Shown piece after piece: positions 19,111 to 27,706 of a DNA stretch of 64,000 nucleotides. Each line of letters begins with the position of its first letter. The first letter of the stretch is position 1. The position numbers were made by a program, and so were the translations under genes. The stretch comes from Planctomycetota bacterium (GTDB taxonomy: Bacteria > Planctomycetota > Phycisphaerae > Phycisphaerales > SM1A02): positions 1 to 64,000 of the forward strand of contig JAAERN010000049.1 of the NCBI GenBank assembly GCA_024230295.1. Direction: 5' to 3'. A model generated the notes under the pieces. The model ran no database searches, was not told the DNA's origin, and saw nothing but the letters and a program-made list of their open reading frames with translations.

Positions 19111-19599
19111 GCAAGCCACTTGTGTGCGAGAGGCGTATCAGTCGTCCTGGGGAGCGAAGGGGCTGCCAACATTGCGTTCCTCTCGTGCAATTTCGAAGAT
19201 CATGTCGGCCGGGGTCTGCACGTCGAAGGCGAGACTTTGATCTCACTCTCTGACTGTGACTTCAGGGAGACAGGCACACCGGCGGCGTGTCTGCTTCCCC
19301 TTTCCCATGGCGAAGTGGCAGGCTCCTCGTTCTGCGGCAACACCTTCGACGACGCGTGCCCCTGCTCGGGCGACGCGAATGGCGATGGTCATATCGACGT
19401 CCCCGATTCGTTCGGTCTGCTGGCCGCCTTCGGCTCCAGCGAGCCCGATTGGGATCTCAAGGGCAGCGGCGTCGTGGATGTCAGCGATCTGCTTGGCGCT
19501 GATCGGCATGTGGGGGCCCTGCCGAGCGGCGAGGCAAGCCGCCCGCAGCGTGTTGAGGGGCGAGATACCCCCCACCTGGCGAGCAGCACGACTTCCTGA
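19111..19599 (+). pseudogene. Remnant of a secreted beta-helix/dockerin gene
   Basis: The frame from a TTG at 19120 to the stop at 19599 encodes a family-like tail but has no credible start: a TGA lies at 19108-19110 and there is no signal peptide. The residues NIAFLSCNFEDHVGRGLHVEG and SDCDFRETG look like rungs of a right-handed beta-helix, and DANGDGHIDVPDSFGLLAAFG then SGVVDVSDLLGAD look like the two calcium loops of a dockerin-type module. The second loop lacks its normal ending. This appears to be the decayed 3' end of an exoprotein gene. It could only be expressed as a fragment. Confidence 0.6.
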
Positions 19600-19658
19600 A
19601 AGGTCCGGACCACCACCGAATCGTCCGGGACTCTACAATCTGCAACTGGAGGTAGAGG

Positions 19659-20876
19659 ATGCCCTATTACACCAAATTAGGTGAGATTCCCCCGAAGCGA
19701 CACATTCAGTTCCGCCGCCCCGACGGCGTGCTGTACTCGGAAGAGGTCTTCGGTACGGAAGGCTTCGACGGACCGACATCAACGATGTACCACATCCATC
19801 CGCCCACGCAGGTCACGGGCTGGACGTGCGAGTATTCGACCAAGGTCGAATACCTCGAGTCAAACGTCATGCGGATGCGCCACCTCAAGTCGATGGACCG
19901 AGCGCCTAAGGGCGATCCGATCACCGGGCGAACCGTACTCTTCGGCAACGCCGATTGCGAACTCGGCATCTGTGTTCCCGACAAGCCGATGGACTACCAC
20001 TTCAAGAACAGTCAGGGTGACGAGTGCCTTTACATCCATCACGGAACCGGCACGCTGTACACAATGTTCGGGACGCTCAAGTTCTGGCCCCGTGACTTCG
20101 TCGTCATTCCCAAGGGAACGATCTATCGCATGGAGTTCGATCCTCGCGATGCCGACGCCCCTGCCGACAGGTTTCTGTGCATCGAAACCGCCAACGCTTC
20201 GCACATCCTTCCGCCGAAACGGTACGTCGCCGAGAAAACGTCGCAGTTTCTTGAGCATGCGCCGTACTGCGAACGCGACCTGCGTATCCCAGAAATGCCG
20301 CTGGCCTACGACAAAATGGGCGACTTCGAGGTCCGCATCAAGGCGGTCAACAGCGTGCACTCATACACGTACCCGTATCACCCGCTCGACATTGTCGGAT
20401 GGGACGGCTGCTACTACCCGTACTGCTTCAACGCGGATGATTTCAGCCCCATCGTGGCGAAGCACCACATGCCCCCGCCAACGCATCAGGTCTTCGCCGG
20501 TGGCGGCTTCGTCATTTGCGCATTCTGCCCACGGATGCTCGACTTCCACCCCGAGGCGATCAAGGTCCCGTACAACCACAGCAATGTCGATAGTGACGAA
20601 GTGATGTACTACTGCGATAGCAAGTACACCGCGCGGCGGGGCATCTCGGAAGGCTCGATCACGATGCACCCACAGGGCATCCCGCACGGCCCGCATCCGG
20701 GGACAGTTGAGAACACCCTTGATCAAACGTACACCGACGAACTCGTCGTCATGTGCGACACCTTCAAGCCGCTCTACCCGACAGCTGCGGCGCTGGAAAT
20801 TGACGATGTCGACTACCCGGCGTCTTGGGCCGACTGGAAGCCAATTCCGGTCGGAGAACCCGTCGCCTCGACGTGA
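19659..20876 (+). CDS. hmgA: Homogentisate 1,2-dioxygenase
   Basis: HmgA opens the ring of homogentisate to maleylacetoacetate with Fe(II) and O2 (405 aa). The sequence follows the family from the N-terminus MPYYTKLGEIPPKRHIQFR to the cupin core. Candidate iron ligands are the His and Glu of the NHSNVDSDEVMYY region and the His-rich MHPQGIPHGPHPG region, and HH of KHHMPPP is the conserved active-site segment. The start ATG 19659 has GGAGG at 19648-19652, a strong site. The product feeds FahA through maleylacetoacetate isomerase, which is not present here. The 223 bases after it hold no gene. Confidence 0.95.
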   Translation: MPYYTKLGEIPPKRHIQFRRPDGVLYSEEVFGTEGFDGPTSTMYHIHPPTQVTGWTCEYSTKVEYLESNVMRMRHLKSMDRAPKGDPITGRTVLFGNADCELGICVPDKPMDYHFKNSQGDECLYIHHGTGTLYTMFGTLKFWPRDFVVIPKGTIYRMEFDPRDADAPADRFLCIETANASHILPPKRYVAEKTSQFLEHAPYCERDLRIPEMPLAYDKMGDFEVRIKAVNSVHSYTYPYHPLDIVGWDGCYYPYCFNADDFSPIVAKHHMPPPTHQVFAGGGFVICAFCPRMLDFHPEAIKVPYNHSNVDSDEVMYYCDSKYTARRGISEGSITMHPQGIPHGPHPGTVENTLDQTYTDELVVMCDTFKPLYPTAAALEIDDVDYPASWADWKPIPVGEPVAST

Positions 20877-21099
20877 TTCATGACGCCCGTTCGAAGTTGG
20901 CCCTTACATATCGCTCCCCCTGAACGATGCTGGCGTTGATACCCACAGAGGGTTGTCTGGAAGGATTGGGAACCGAACTTCACGGGCATCGAATCGGATG
21001 CCACGCGAATCGACATCCCACCCACAAATCCGACTCATTGAGTCCGAACCCTATTGCTTGGGAGACGGCAATCGGGACCGCTAAATCGATGTGGATGAC

Positions 21100-22392
21100 T
21101 CAGCGGGCGGGCAGAATCGTCGCTTCACACGAACCAAACCCCACTCGAGCCGCGCCTGGACGTTCACAGAAGGCGCTGATTGTCAGCGTGTCACCGTCCT
21201 GCAGAAATCGTCGCTGCGTGCCATCGGGAAGATCTATCGGTTCCTGACCTCGCCAACTGAGTTCCAGCAGGCAACCCCGCGAGTCCTTCTCGGGACCACT
21301 GACCGTGCCACTACCAAGCATGTCACCCGGCCGCATCGGACATCCGGTGCTTGTGTGATGCGCGAGCATTTGAGAGAACGACCATGAGAGATTCGCCAGC
21401 GTCCCGCGGCTCAGACGCATCGGGGGGATGTCCGATTCCCGCATTGCCTGCGAGCACACGTGCACTTCGGCAGTCACATCGATCGCGTCGCCGCTTCCGC
21501 GAACCGGCGTCAGATACTCAAGCAGCGGCGGATCATCATCCTGCCGAGCGGGCCCGTCGCTTCGGAATGGCAGCAGCGCATCCATTGTCACCACCCACGG
21601 AGATATCGTGCTCGCAAAGTTCTTGGCGTTGAACGGACCGAGCGGTTGATATTCCCACTTCTGCACATCGCGAGCCGACCAATCGTTGAGGATCACGACG
21701 CCGAAGAGATGGTCCATTGCCTCGCCGATCGCGATCGGCGTTCCCATTTCATTACCCGTGCCAACAAAGGCGCCGAACTCCAACTCGTAATCAAGAAGTT
21801 TGCAGGGGCCGAAGACGGGCGGGCCATCCTCGGGCTTCAACTGCCCACTTGGCCGCGTGACGTTCGTTCCTGATACCGCAATACTGCTCGCCCGTCCGTG
21901 GTAACCGACGGGAAGGTGCAGCCAGTTTGGCATCAACGGTTCACCGTCAGGGCGAAACATCCGACCCACGTTCGTCGCGTGATGGCGGGAGGCATAGAAG
22001 TCGGTGTAGTCGCCGATGGCGGCCGGCAACTGCATGGTCGTCTCGGCCATTGATCTGAGCAAGCGATCCTGACGCGGCGAGTCTTCCTGAAGCAGCGAAA
22101 AGAGCGTCGCTCTCACGGCCTTCCAAGCGGGCGGACCGAGCGACATAATGTCATTCAGCGTCTCCGCTGACAAGGCAGACGCGACTTCTCCCGAGAACGT
22201 GACAGCCTCCGTCTCAATGGCGCCGGCCACATCGAGCACCTGATCGCCGATTGCCACACCAATGCGACCTCGGGAACCTTTTCCTGCGAATACGCCAAAC
22301 GGCAGGTTCTGGATAGGAAAGTCGCAACCTTCCTCATTCGCTAATTCAACCCAGCTGCGAGCAGCCGGGTCATGCGTAGCGTCAATACTCAC
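21100..22392 (-). CDS. fahA: Fumarylacetoacetase
   Basis: FahA hydrolyses fumarylacetoacetate to fumarate and acetoacetate, the last step of tyrosine degradation (430 aa). It has the N-terminal SH3-like domain (FPIQNLPFGVFA) and the C-terminal FAH domain, with the metal-binding segments DYTDFYASRHHATNVG, YELEFGAFVGTGNEMG and LNDWSARDVQKWEYQPLGPFNAKNF. The start is taken as GTG 22392, which overlaps the stop of the upstream uncharacterised gene as GTGA. It is the last gene of a minus-strand run that begins at the AsmA-like gene. Nothing is missing compared with the family. Confidence 0.95.
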   Translation of the reverse strand: MSIDATHDPAARSWVELANEEGCDFPIQNLPFGVFAGKGSRGRIGVAIGDQVLDVAGAIETEAVTFSGEVASALSAETLNDIMSLGPPAWKAVRATLFSLLQEDSPRQDRLLRSMAETTMQLPAAIGDYTDFYASRHHATNVGRMFRPDGEPLMPNWLHLPVGYHGRASSIAVSGTNVTRPSGQLKPEDGPPVFGPCKLLDYELEFGAFVGTGNEMGTPIAIGEAMDHLFGVVILNDWSARDVQKWEYQPLGPFNAKNFASTISPWVVTMDALLPFRSDGPARQDDDPPLLEYLTPVRGSGDAIDVTAEVHVCSQAMRESDIPPMRLSRGTLANLSWSFSQMLAHHTSTGCPMRPGDMLGSGTVSGPEKDSRGCLLELSWRGQEPIDLPDGTQRRFLQDGDTLTISAFCERPGAARVGFGSCEATILPAR

Positions 22393-23321
22393 GAGACATG
22401 CTCCCTCGATTCCTCGCCCAGCAGGCCGAGTGCCTGCAGGTCCTCCCATGGTTCATCAATGCTGCAGGATCCGAAGGAGATGGCGTAACTCAACCTCGCT
22501 TCTTCGAGTTCCTCCAGCGTGATTTCATACGATCCGAGTTTCGCCTCGGTCTCGCCGAATTTGAACCCCCCAATATCGGTCAGTTCCAGAAGACGCTCAA
22601 TGTCTTCGGCTGCGAGTTCATGACGCAATGCCACCGCAGCAGCCAGAAAGACATTGAGAAATCCGGGCTGCCGGGCTGGCACATCCGGATTGTCATTGGG
22701 CAGCGGGCGGTGCAAGCCCGCCGTCGCCTTGAAGGGAACGCCCGCCGCGGCAGTCGCAGCAATGAACTCGGCAATCTCTCGAGGCGATGGATACAAGTCC
22801 GGGCTCACGCCGCCGGTCCGTATTTTCGCAGCCGCTTCGGAACCGGCAAGCACAGCGATCAAACCGCGAGGATCGCTCTCAACCGGGATCTCCACAAATG
22901 GGAATACCGCGTCGGGGAGCAAATCCAGTGCCCGGTCAATCGAGGCAGCATCGGATCCTCGAAGTTCGATGACATCGATGATGGCCTTGCCAGCAGAAGC
23001 CTCCGCGTGACGCGCATTGAATGCGTCAATCGCGTCGAGATCAGAGCCCAACGTCTCGTCGCCGCAAGGCGCGGTCAGCACACTGAGGCACCAAGGATCG
23101 GCTTCTTCCTCATCTGGAAGCAGCGATGCCGCAGCTTGTTCGAATTCACCAAGTCGATTCACCGGAACAATGATCCGCCCCACCATCCACCCACGAGGGT
23201 CCAGCATCACACGGCGATAGGTGTCGACCATGGGCTGCATGTCGAGTTTCGCCGGTGGAAACAGTCCTGCGTAGTCAATCAAGCCATCGAGCAGCACGCT
23301 CAGCGTCGCCGGAGTACTCAT
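22389..23321 (-). CDS. Uncharacterised conserved protein between gltX and fahA
   Basis: I know this only as a widespread family of unknown function seen in planctomycetes and soil bacteria. The 310-residue protein has the N-terminal LIDYAGLFPPAKLDM motif, then strands and helices suggesting an alpha/beta barrel: IIDVIELRG, FPFVEIPVESD, KIRTGGVSPDLYPSP and GVPFKATAGLHRP. RTGG and KATAGLH look like phosphate- or substrate-binding loops. No signal peptide or membrane segment is visible. It overlaps gltX (ATGA) and fahA (GTGA), so it is translated with them. Position next to fahA hints at a role in aromatic or keto-acid catabolism, which is inference. Confidence 0.85.
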   Translation of the reverse strand: MSTPATLSVLLDGLIDYAGLFPPAKLDMQPMVDTYRRVMLDPRGWMVGRIIVPVNRLGEFEQAAASLLPDEEEADPWCLSVLTAPCGDETLGSDLDAIDAFNARHAEASAGKAIIDVIELRGSDAASIDRALDLLPDAVFPFVEIPVESDPRGLIAVLAGSEAAAKIRTGGVSPDLYPSPREIAEFIAATAAAGVPFKATAGLHRPLPNDNPDVPARQPGFLNVFLAAAVALRHELAAEDIERLLELTDIGGFKFGETEAKLGSYEITLEELEEARLSYAISFGSCSIDEPWEDLQALGLLGEESREHVS

Positions 23322-24985
23322 GTGGAGGACTCCTGCATGGACTCACGCTGTGACAGACATCGATCGATCCTCGTGAGCGTTGCGTCCTTACCAAGAATCT
23401 CGAGCGTGTCAAAGATCGGAGGGCTCACGGATCCACCGCTTACTGCCACACGAATCGGCTGCGCCACTTTCCCAAGATTGCCCTCACAGTGTGTCTCTGC
23501 CCATGTCGTCAGGATCGTCTCAAGATGTTCGGGTGTCCATGAATCCGCCTCGGCAAGGATGTCCCGCACGGCAGTGAGGCGGTCGAATCCACAAGGTTCA
23601 CCCTTGCAGAGCGCCTTGCGAAGCGGCTTGGTGAGCGGCCACTCAATCTCATCGTCACCCTGAACAAAGAAACGCCCCGACTCGATCGGATCGAGGAAGG
23701 TTTTGCTTCTTGCCTTGTTCGCAAGCGCAAAGACTTTGAACTGGTGCGTCGTCATAGCTTCCAAAAAGGCTGGCTCGAAGTCTTGGCAGAACGCCTGGAG
23801 CCGCACGACAAACTGATCGTCGTCCATGGCCTGAATGGCGTCGAGGTTGAACGCAAGCAACTTCGCACGATCAAATTTCGCCGGACTCTTGACGATTCGG
23901 TCCAGACTGAAGTTCTCCCGGATGAATGCGAGATCAAACTGCTCTCGGTCGCCACCTGGGGACCAGCCGAGAAGGGCTAGATAATTCAGCAGCACCTCGG
24001 GCAAGTATCCCGACCTTCGAAAGTCATCGACATTGATGGCGGGAAGTTGAATCCCCAGAAGGCCTGCCAGCCGCGTTGCTTCCTCGGTCTCCAACTGCAT
24101 CGTCTTATCGCCAAGCCACGCCTGCCACCGATCGGCCTCGATGCCAGCCCCCTCCGGCGGATTCTCGATCCCCTTCGAACGCACTTCCGCTCGGAGGGCC
24201 TTGTCCTTATCGCGTTTGGACATTTTTGAGCCATCCGGATTGAAAATAAGCGACACATGCGCCCAGATGGGGCGGTCAAAGCCCAGCGCATCCTGAAGCA
24301 ATGCGTGCTTTGGACTGTTGGCAAGATGCTCCTGACCACGGATGACATGTGTCACGCCCATCAACTGATCGTCCACGACAACTGCGAGGTGATAGGTCGG
24401 GAATCCATCGGCCTTGCGAATGATGAAGTCTTCCAATTCGCCCGGTTCGACCCGCACTTCGCCGAGAACCGCATCCTGTATCACGATCGGGGCATCGCCA
24501 GGGACCTTGAACCGAACCACAAACGGCCGCCCTTGGGCAACCCACGCGGCCACGGTGTCCGGATCCAAATCGAGGGCTGCGCGGTCATACCGGTAGGCTC
24601 GTTTTTCCTGTCTCGCCGCACGGCGAGCCTCGGCGAGTTCCTCGGGCGTCTCGAATGCGCGGTACGCGTGGCCGGAATCAATCAATTGAGCCAAGTACTT
24701 CTCGTAGATGTCGAGTCGATTTGACTGCTCGTAGGGGCCGGTATCGCCGCCGCCACGCCCATGCCACTGCGGACCTTCGTCCCAATCAAGCCCGAGCCAC
24801 GCAAGGTCTTCCAGAAAGCCTCTGCTGGCCGCGTCGCTCGATCGTTTTTGATCGGTGTCTTCGATTCGAAGCAGCAATGTCCCGTCATGGTTGGCGGCAT
24901 ATGCCCAACAGAAGAGCGCAGAGCGAGCGCCCCCGACATGCAGGTGACCGCTCGGACTGGGCGCAAATCTGGTTCGTACACTCAT
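23318..24985 (-). CDS. gltX: Glutamyl-tRNA synthetase
   Basis: This class I aminoacyl-tRNA synthetase charges tRNA-Glu (and perhaps tRNA-Gln, if the amidotransferase route is used). The 555-residue protein has the HIGH-type motif in APSPSGHLHVGGARSAL (residues about 8-24) and the KMSKS motif in GSKMSKRDKD. It is about 60-80 residues longer than average, because of insertions in the central part (EAGIEADRWQAWL region) and the C-terminal anticodon-binding domain. A catalytic-core zinc site is not obvious. Its stop overlaps the uncharacterised gene, and its start ATG 24985 overlaps pssA, so it is in the middle of the compact run. Confidence 0.96.
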   Translation of the reverse strand: MSVRTRFAPSPSGHLHVGGARSALFCWAYAANHDGTLLLRIEDTDQKRSSDAASRGFLEDLAWLGLDWDEGPQWHGRGGGDTGPYEQSNRLDIYEKYLAQLIDSGHAYRAFETPEELAEARRAARQEKRAYRYDRAALDLDPDTVAAWVAQGRPFVVRFKVPGDAPIVIQDAVLGEVRVEPGELEDFIIRKADGFPTYHLAVVVDDQLMGVTHVIRGQEHLANSPKHALLQDALGFDRPIWAHVSLIFNPDGSKMSKRDKDKALRAEVRSKGIENPPEGAGIEADRWQAWLGDKTMQLETEEATRLAGLLGIQLPAINVDDFRRSGYLPEVLLNYLALLGWSPGGDREQFDLAFIRENFSLDRIVKSPAKFDRAKLLAFNLDAIQAMDDDQFVVRLQAFCQDFEPAFLEAMTTHQFKVFALANKARSKTFLDPIESGRFFVQGDDEIEWPLTKPLRKALCKGEPCGFDRLTAVRDILAEADSWTPEHLETILTTWAETHCEGNLGKVAQPIRVAVSGGSVSPPIFDTLEILGKDATLTRIDRCLSQRESMQESST

Positions 24986-25932
24986 ACAGCGTCCTCCAGG
25001 GGCGCACCGCGCTCAACTCGACCGGTCAAGATCCGATACGGTCCCGAAAGAACGTAGAGCACAAACACAATTGCCAATGTCTCTTGAAGCCACCAGATCG
25101 CGCACGAAAGCACGATGGCTGCTCGAACGAGATAAGAGAATGATCTCGCCCCGCGAAGGTACTTGTTGGCCATGTGCGGGTAGGGAACCGCTGACACCAT
25201 CATGATCGCGGCGAGAAGCACGATGATTGGAACGATCAGCACAATGGCAGCAGCAATTCCCGAGAGGATTGCCGACTCTGATCCCTGCCGGATCGCCTCG
25301 ACGTGTTCATGCAGCAGCACCAATCCCACAATCGCGCCCGCAGCCCCTGGGCTCGGCAAGCCTCTGAAATTCATATGGTCACCCAAGCGACCGCTGGCCG
25401 TCTCGACGTTGAATCGTGCGAGCCGGAGCGCGCCACAACATACGTAGATCGCCGCAATAGCCCAGCAGAACTTGCCAAGTGCATGACCGGCCCCTGGGCT
25501 CACAATGGGCTCCGCAGAACCAAGATATTGGCTCAGCAGGTTGAGCATGATGAAAGCAGGTGCCACGCCGAAAGTAACCACATCGGCCAGTGAGTCCAAC
25601 TGCCCGCCCATTTCGGTCACGCTGTCCGTGAGTCGAGCCACGGCGCCATCGAAAGAATCGAGCACGATTCCAAGCAGCACCAATGAAGCAGCTACGGTCA
25701 AAGAACTCCACGCCCATGGGCCATAGACACCGGCTTCAGTGGCCGGCTTGGCTGCGTAGTGGATGGCAGCAAAGCCAGCGACAAGATTCCCAAGTGTCAG
25801 CAGCGTCGGCCAGACACCTGCGGGACCAATATGACGCAGCCGCGAGAGGCCGCTGATCGGCTTCGACGAAAAACGCCTCCGCATTTCCGGTGACCTCAGG
25901 GGTGGCTGTGATGTTTCCTCTTCCAATCGCAT
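24982..25932 (-). CDS. pssA: CDP-diacylglycerol-serine O-phosphatidyltransferase
   Basis: This integral membrane enzyme makes phosphatidylserine from CDP-diacylglycerol and serine (316 aa). The CDP-alcohol phosphatidyltransferase motif D-G-x2-A-R-x8-G-x3-D-x3-D is visible in DSFDGAVARLTDSV followed by GGQLDSLAD. About seven to eight hydrophobic helices follow, and LRLARFNVE and GLPSPGAA are PssA-specific segments. A basic N-terminal tail of about 35 residues precedes the first helix. It overlaps gltX as ATGA and follows the lipoprotein gene by 32 bases. Phosphatidylglycerol synthases share the motif, but the RFN and GLPSP parts favour PssA. Confidence 0.93.
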   Translation of the reverse strand: MRLEEETSQPPLRSPEMRRRFSSKPISGLSRLRHIGPAGVWPTLLTLGNLVAGFAAIHYAAKPATEAGVYGPWAWSSLTVAASLVLLGIVLDSFDGAVARLTDSVTEMGGQLDSLADVVTFGVAPAFIMLNLLSQYLGSAEPIVSPGAGHALGKFCWAIAAIYVCCGALRLARFNVETASGRLGDHMNFRGLPSPGAAGAIVGLVLLHEHVEAIRQGSESAILSGIAAAIVLIVPIIVLLAAIMMVSAVPYPHMANKYLRGARSFSYLVRAAIVLSCAIWWLQETLAIVFVLYVLSGPYRILTGRVERGAPLEDAV

Positions 25933-25964
25933 CGAGGCATTCTATCGCTCACGGTCTCCGCCGA

Positions 25965-26612
25965 TTACCTGGGCTCGAATCTGGGTACGAGCAGGATCAT
26001 TCCGATGGCGGCATCCGATTGGTCCCGCGACCAGCCCATGGCGGCTGCAGCCATCGAAACGGGAGGGTCTCTCAAGTCGGGATCTGCCGGCCACGTGGCC
26101 GCACCCGCCATCAACACAACGGCTTGGCCTGGCACAACCAGGAGTTCTCGACGTGCTGCGGTGCCGCCATCACTGACTACCCGGTATTCCACGACCGCTC
26201 GCGGCCCGAGCTCCGTAATCAACGGCCAAGATCGAACCTGGATCATCGAGGCCGGGCCGACAGCCACGCGGTGCCACTGAACCGGAATTCCCAGCCAGTC
26301 CGGCACAACCATTCGAGCACCGGTTTGCGCACGAATGAGCGCATCGATACCGTCCACGTCAAGAACAGCCAATTCCAGACCAGCTTCCCCGTCGGCCTCG
26401 TTCGTAAGTCGGCGCGCGGCTGATCTCAATACGGCTCTATGAATCTCACCGATCGTTGCATTACTTCGGATCGCATGAACTTCGGTGCCTTCGCCAGCCA
26501 CATGAAGTGTCATGGGCGTTGGCCCAGACATCTCGTGCGGCGCCGTGGCGACCTCGGGATTTGCAGAACACCCCGCCAGAACGAGGATGGCCGAGGCGAG
26601 GCGAGTCAGCAT
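25965..26612 (-). CDS. Putative lipoprotein of unknown function
   Basis: The 215-residue protein starts with a lipoprotein signal peptide, MLTRLASAILVLAGC, with the lipobox LAGC and acylated Cys at residue 15. The mature part has a mixed alpha/beta pattern with no motif I recognise; the sequence is rich in Val, Ala and Pro. It would be exported and anchored to a membrane. It overlaps the LOG-family gene by 7 bases and precedes pssA. The start ATG 26612 is fixed by the signal peptide. Confidence 0.75.
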   Translation of the reverse strand: MLTRLASAILVLAGCSANPEVATAPHEMSGPTPMTLHVAGEGTEVHAIRSNATIGEIHRAVLRSAARRLTNEADGEAGLELAVLDVDGIDALIRAQTGARMVVPDWLGIPVQWHRVAVGPASMIQVRSWPLITELGPRAVVEYRVVSDGGTAARRELLVVPGQAVVLMAGAATWPADPDLRDPPVSMAAAAMGWSRDQSDAAIGMILLVPRFEPR

Positions 26613-27706
26613 GTGCCGTCAAGCGGCAGTAAATTGATTCGATCGATGAGTTCGCGAACCCGCCCCCACCCACGGCGGGTATGGGCAAATGCAAGTCGCG
26701 GCAGATCGAGATGATCGGTTTCGCCTGGCAGAGCATCGCACTGACGCATTTCGCCCCCGTCAACTAGATCCGCGAACTCTTCACCAAGCATCGCAACCTG
26801 CGCGTCGCTCAGTGGAGTCACAAGGCGAAGAACGTAGGTTGCTCCGACGTAGCGGGCCGAGTGATACCGGCGATAGAAGAGTCTGACGTGCCTGTCGGCA
26901 TCCTCTGGGCTCTCCGCAATATGAAGAAGCGAGAGATCCTCGGTGGAAATCCACCCGTTGTCGCAGAGGTGCTCGGTGATGAAGGTAAGCCAATCCTCCC
27001 AGTAGGTGCGGCCCTCTCCCTCCAGCAGAACCACAGGGATGACATTCGACTTGCCGGTCTGGATGAGCGTCAGGCACTCGAAAAGTTCGTCCATCGTTCC
27101 AAAGCCACCGGGGAACACGGCGACCGCATCGGCGTGGGCCATGAACATGAGTTTGCGAGTGAAGAAGTACCGGAAACTCACGAGCTTTGGATCTCCCTCG
27201 ATAACCGCGTTGGCGGAAGTCTCAAAGGGAAGCCTGATGCGAAGTCCGAATATTGATTCCCTGCTCGGCCCCTCGTGACCAGCCTTCATGATGCCATCAC
27301 CCGCACCCGTGATCGTCATCCAGTCATGCCCCGCCATGAGCGCGCTGAATTCCTTCGCCGCGATGTAGTCCGAGTGATCTTCGGGCGTCCTCGCTGAACC
27401 ATAGATTGTGACTTTCCGTGTTCCGCGGTACTGATTGAACAGCACCCAAGAGTGGCGGATCTCACGAATGGCTCGACTCACCAGGCGAAGTTGGCCGTCG
27501 TCGCTCCCATCATCGAGTAGGCGGATCCCCGTTCGCATCAAGTCCTCGACATGCGCCCTACTTTCGGCGGGCACATCAGGGGCCAGTGACTGAACGAATT
27601 GCTCGACTTCTCGTCGAAGGCCTTCTCTGGTTGTATTCGGTCGGGGTGGTTGTTTATCCATTGAACCGCGTACTGTACCCGGCAGATCCGCCCGCGCGCG
27701 ATTCAC
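26606..27706 (-). CDS. LOG-family (lysine decarboxylase-like) Rossmann-fold protein
   Basis: Members of this family hydrolyse nucleotide 5'-monophosphates with an N6 side chain (LOG type) or other nucleotides (PpnN type). The motif PGGFGTMDELFE, which carries the PGGxGTxxE nucleotide-binding and catalytic residues, is present, along with IYGSARTPEDH and TGAGDGIMKAGHEG. The 366 residues have long extensions on both sides of the core, as in larger family members. The start GTG 27706 overlaps the AsmA-like stop as GTGA; ATG 27661 (MDKQPPRP) is a reasonable alternative. It lies in the same run as the lipoprotein and pssA. Confidence 0.87.
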   Translation of the reverse strand: MNRARADLPGTVRGSMDKQPPRPNTTREGLRREVEQFVQSLAPDVPAESRAHVEDLMRTGIRLLDDGSDDGQLRLVSRAIREIRHSWVLFNQYRGTRKVTIYGSARTPEDHSDYIAAKEFSALMAGHDWMTITGAGDGIMKAGHEGPSRESIFGLRIRLPFETSANAVIEGDPKLVSFRYFFTRKLMFMAHADAVAVFPGGFGTMDELFECLTLIQTGKSNVIPVVLLEGEGRTYWEDWLTFITEHLCDNGWISTEDLSLLHIAESPEDADRHVRLFYRRYHSARYVGATYVLRLVTPLSDAQVAMLGEEFADLVDGGEMRQCDALPGETDHLDLPRLAFAHTRRGWGRVRELIDRINLLPLDGTC

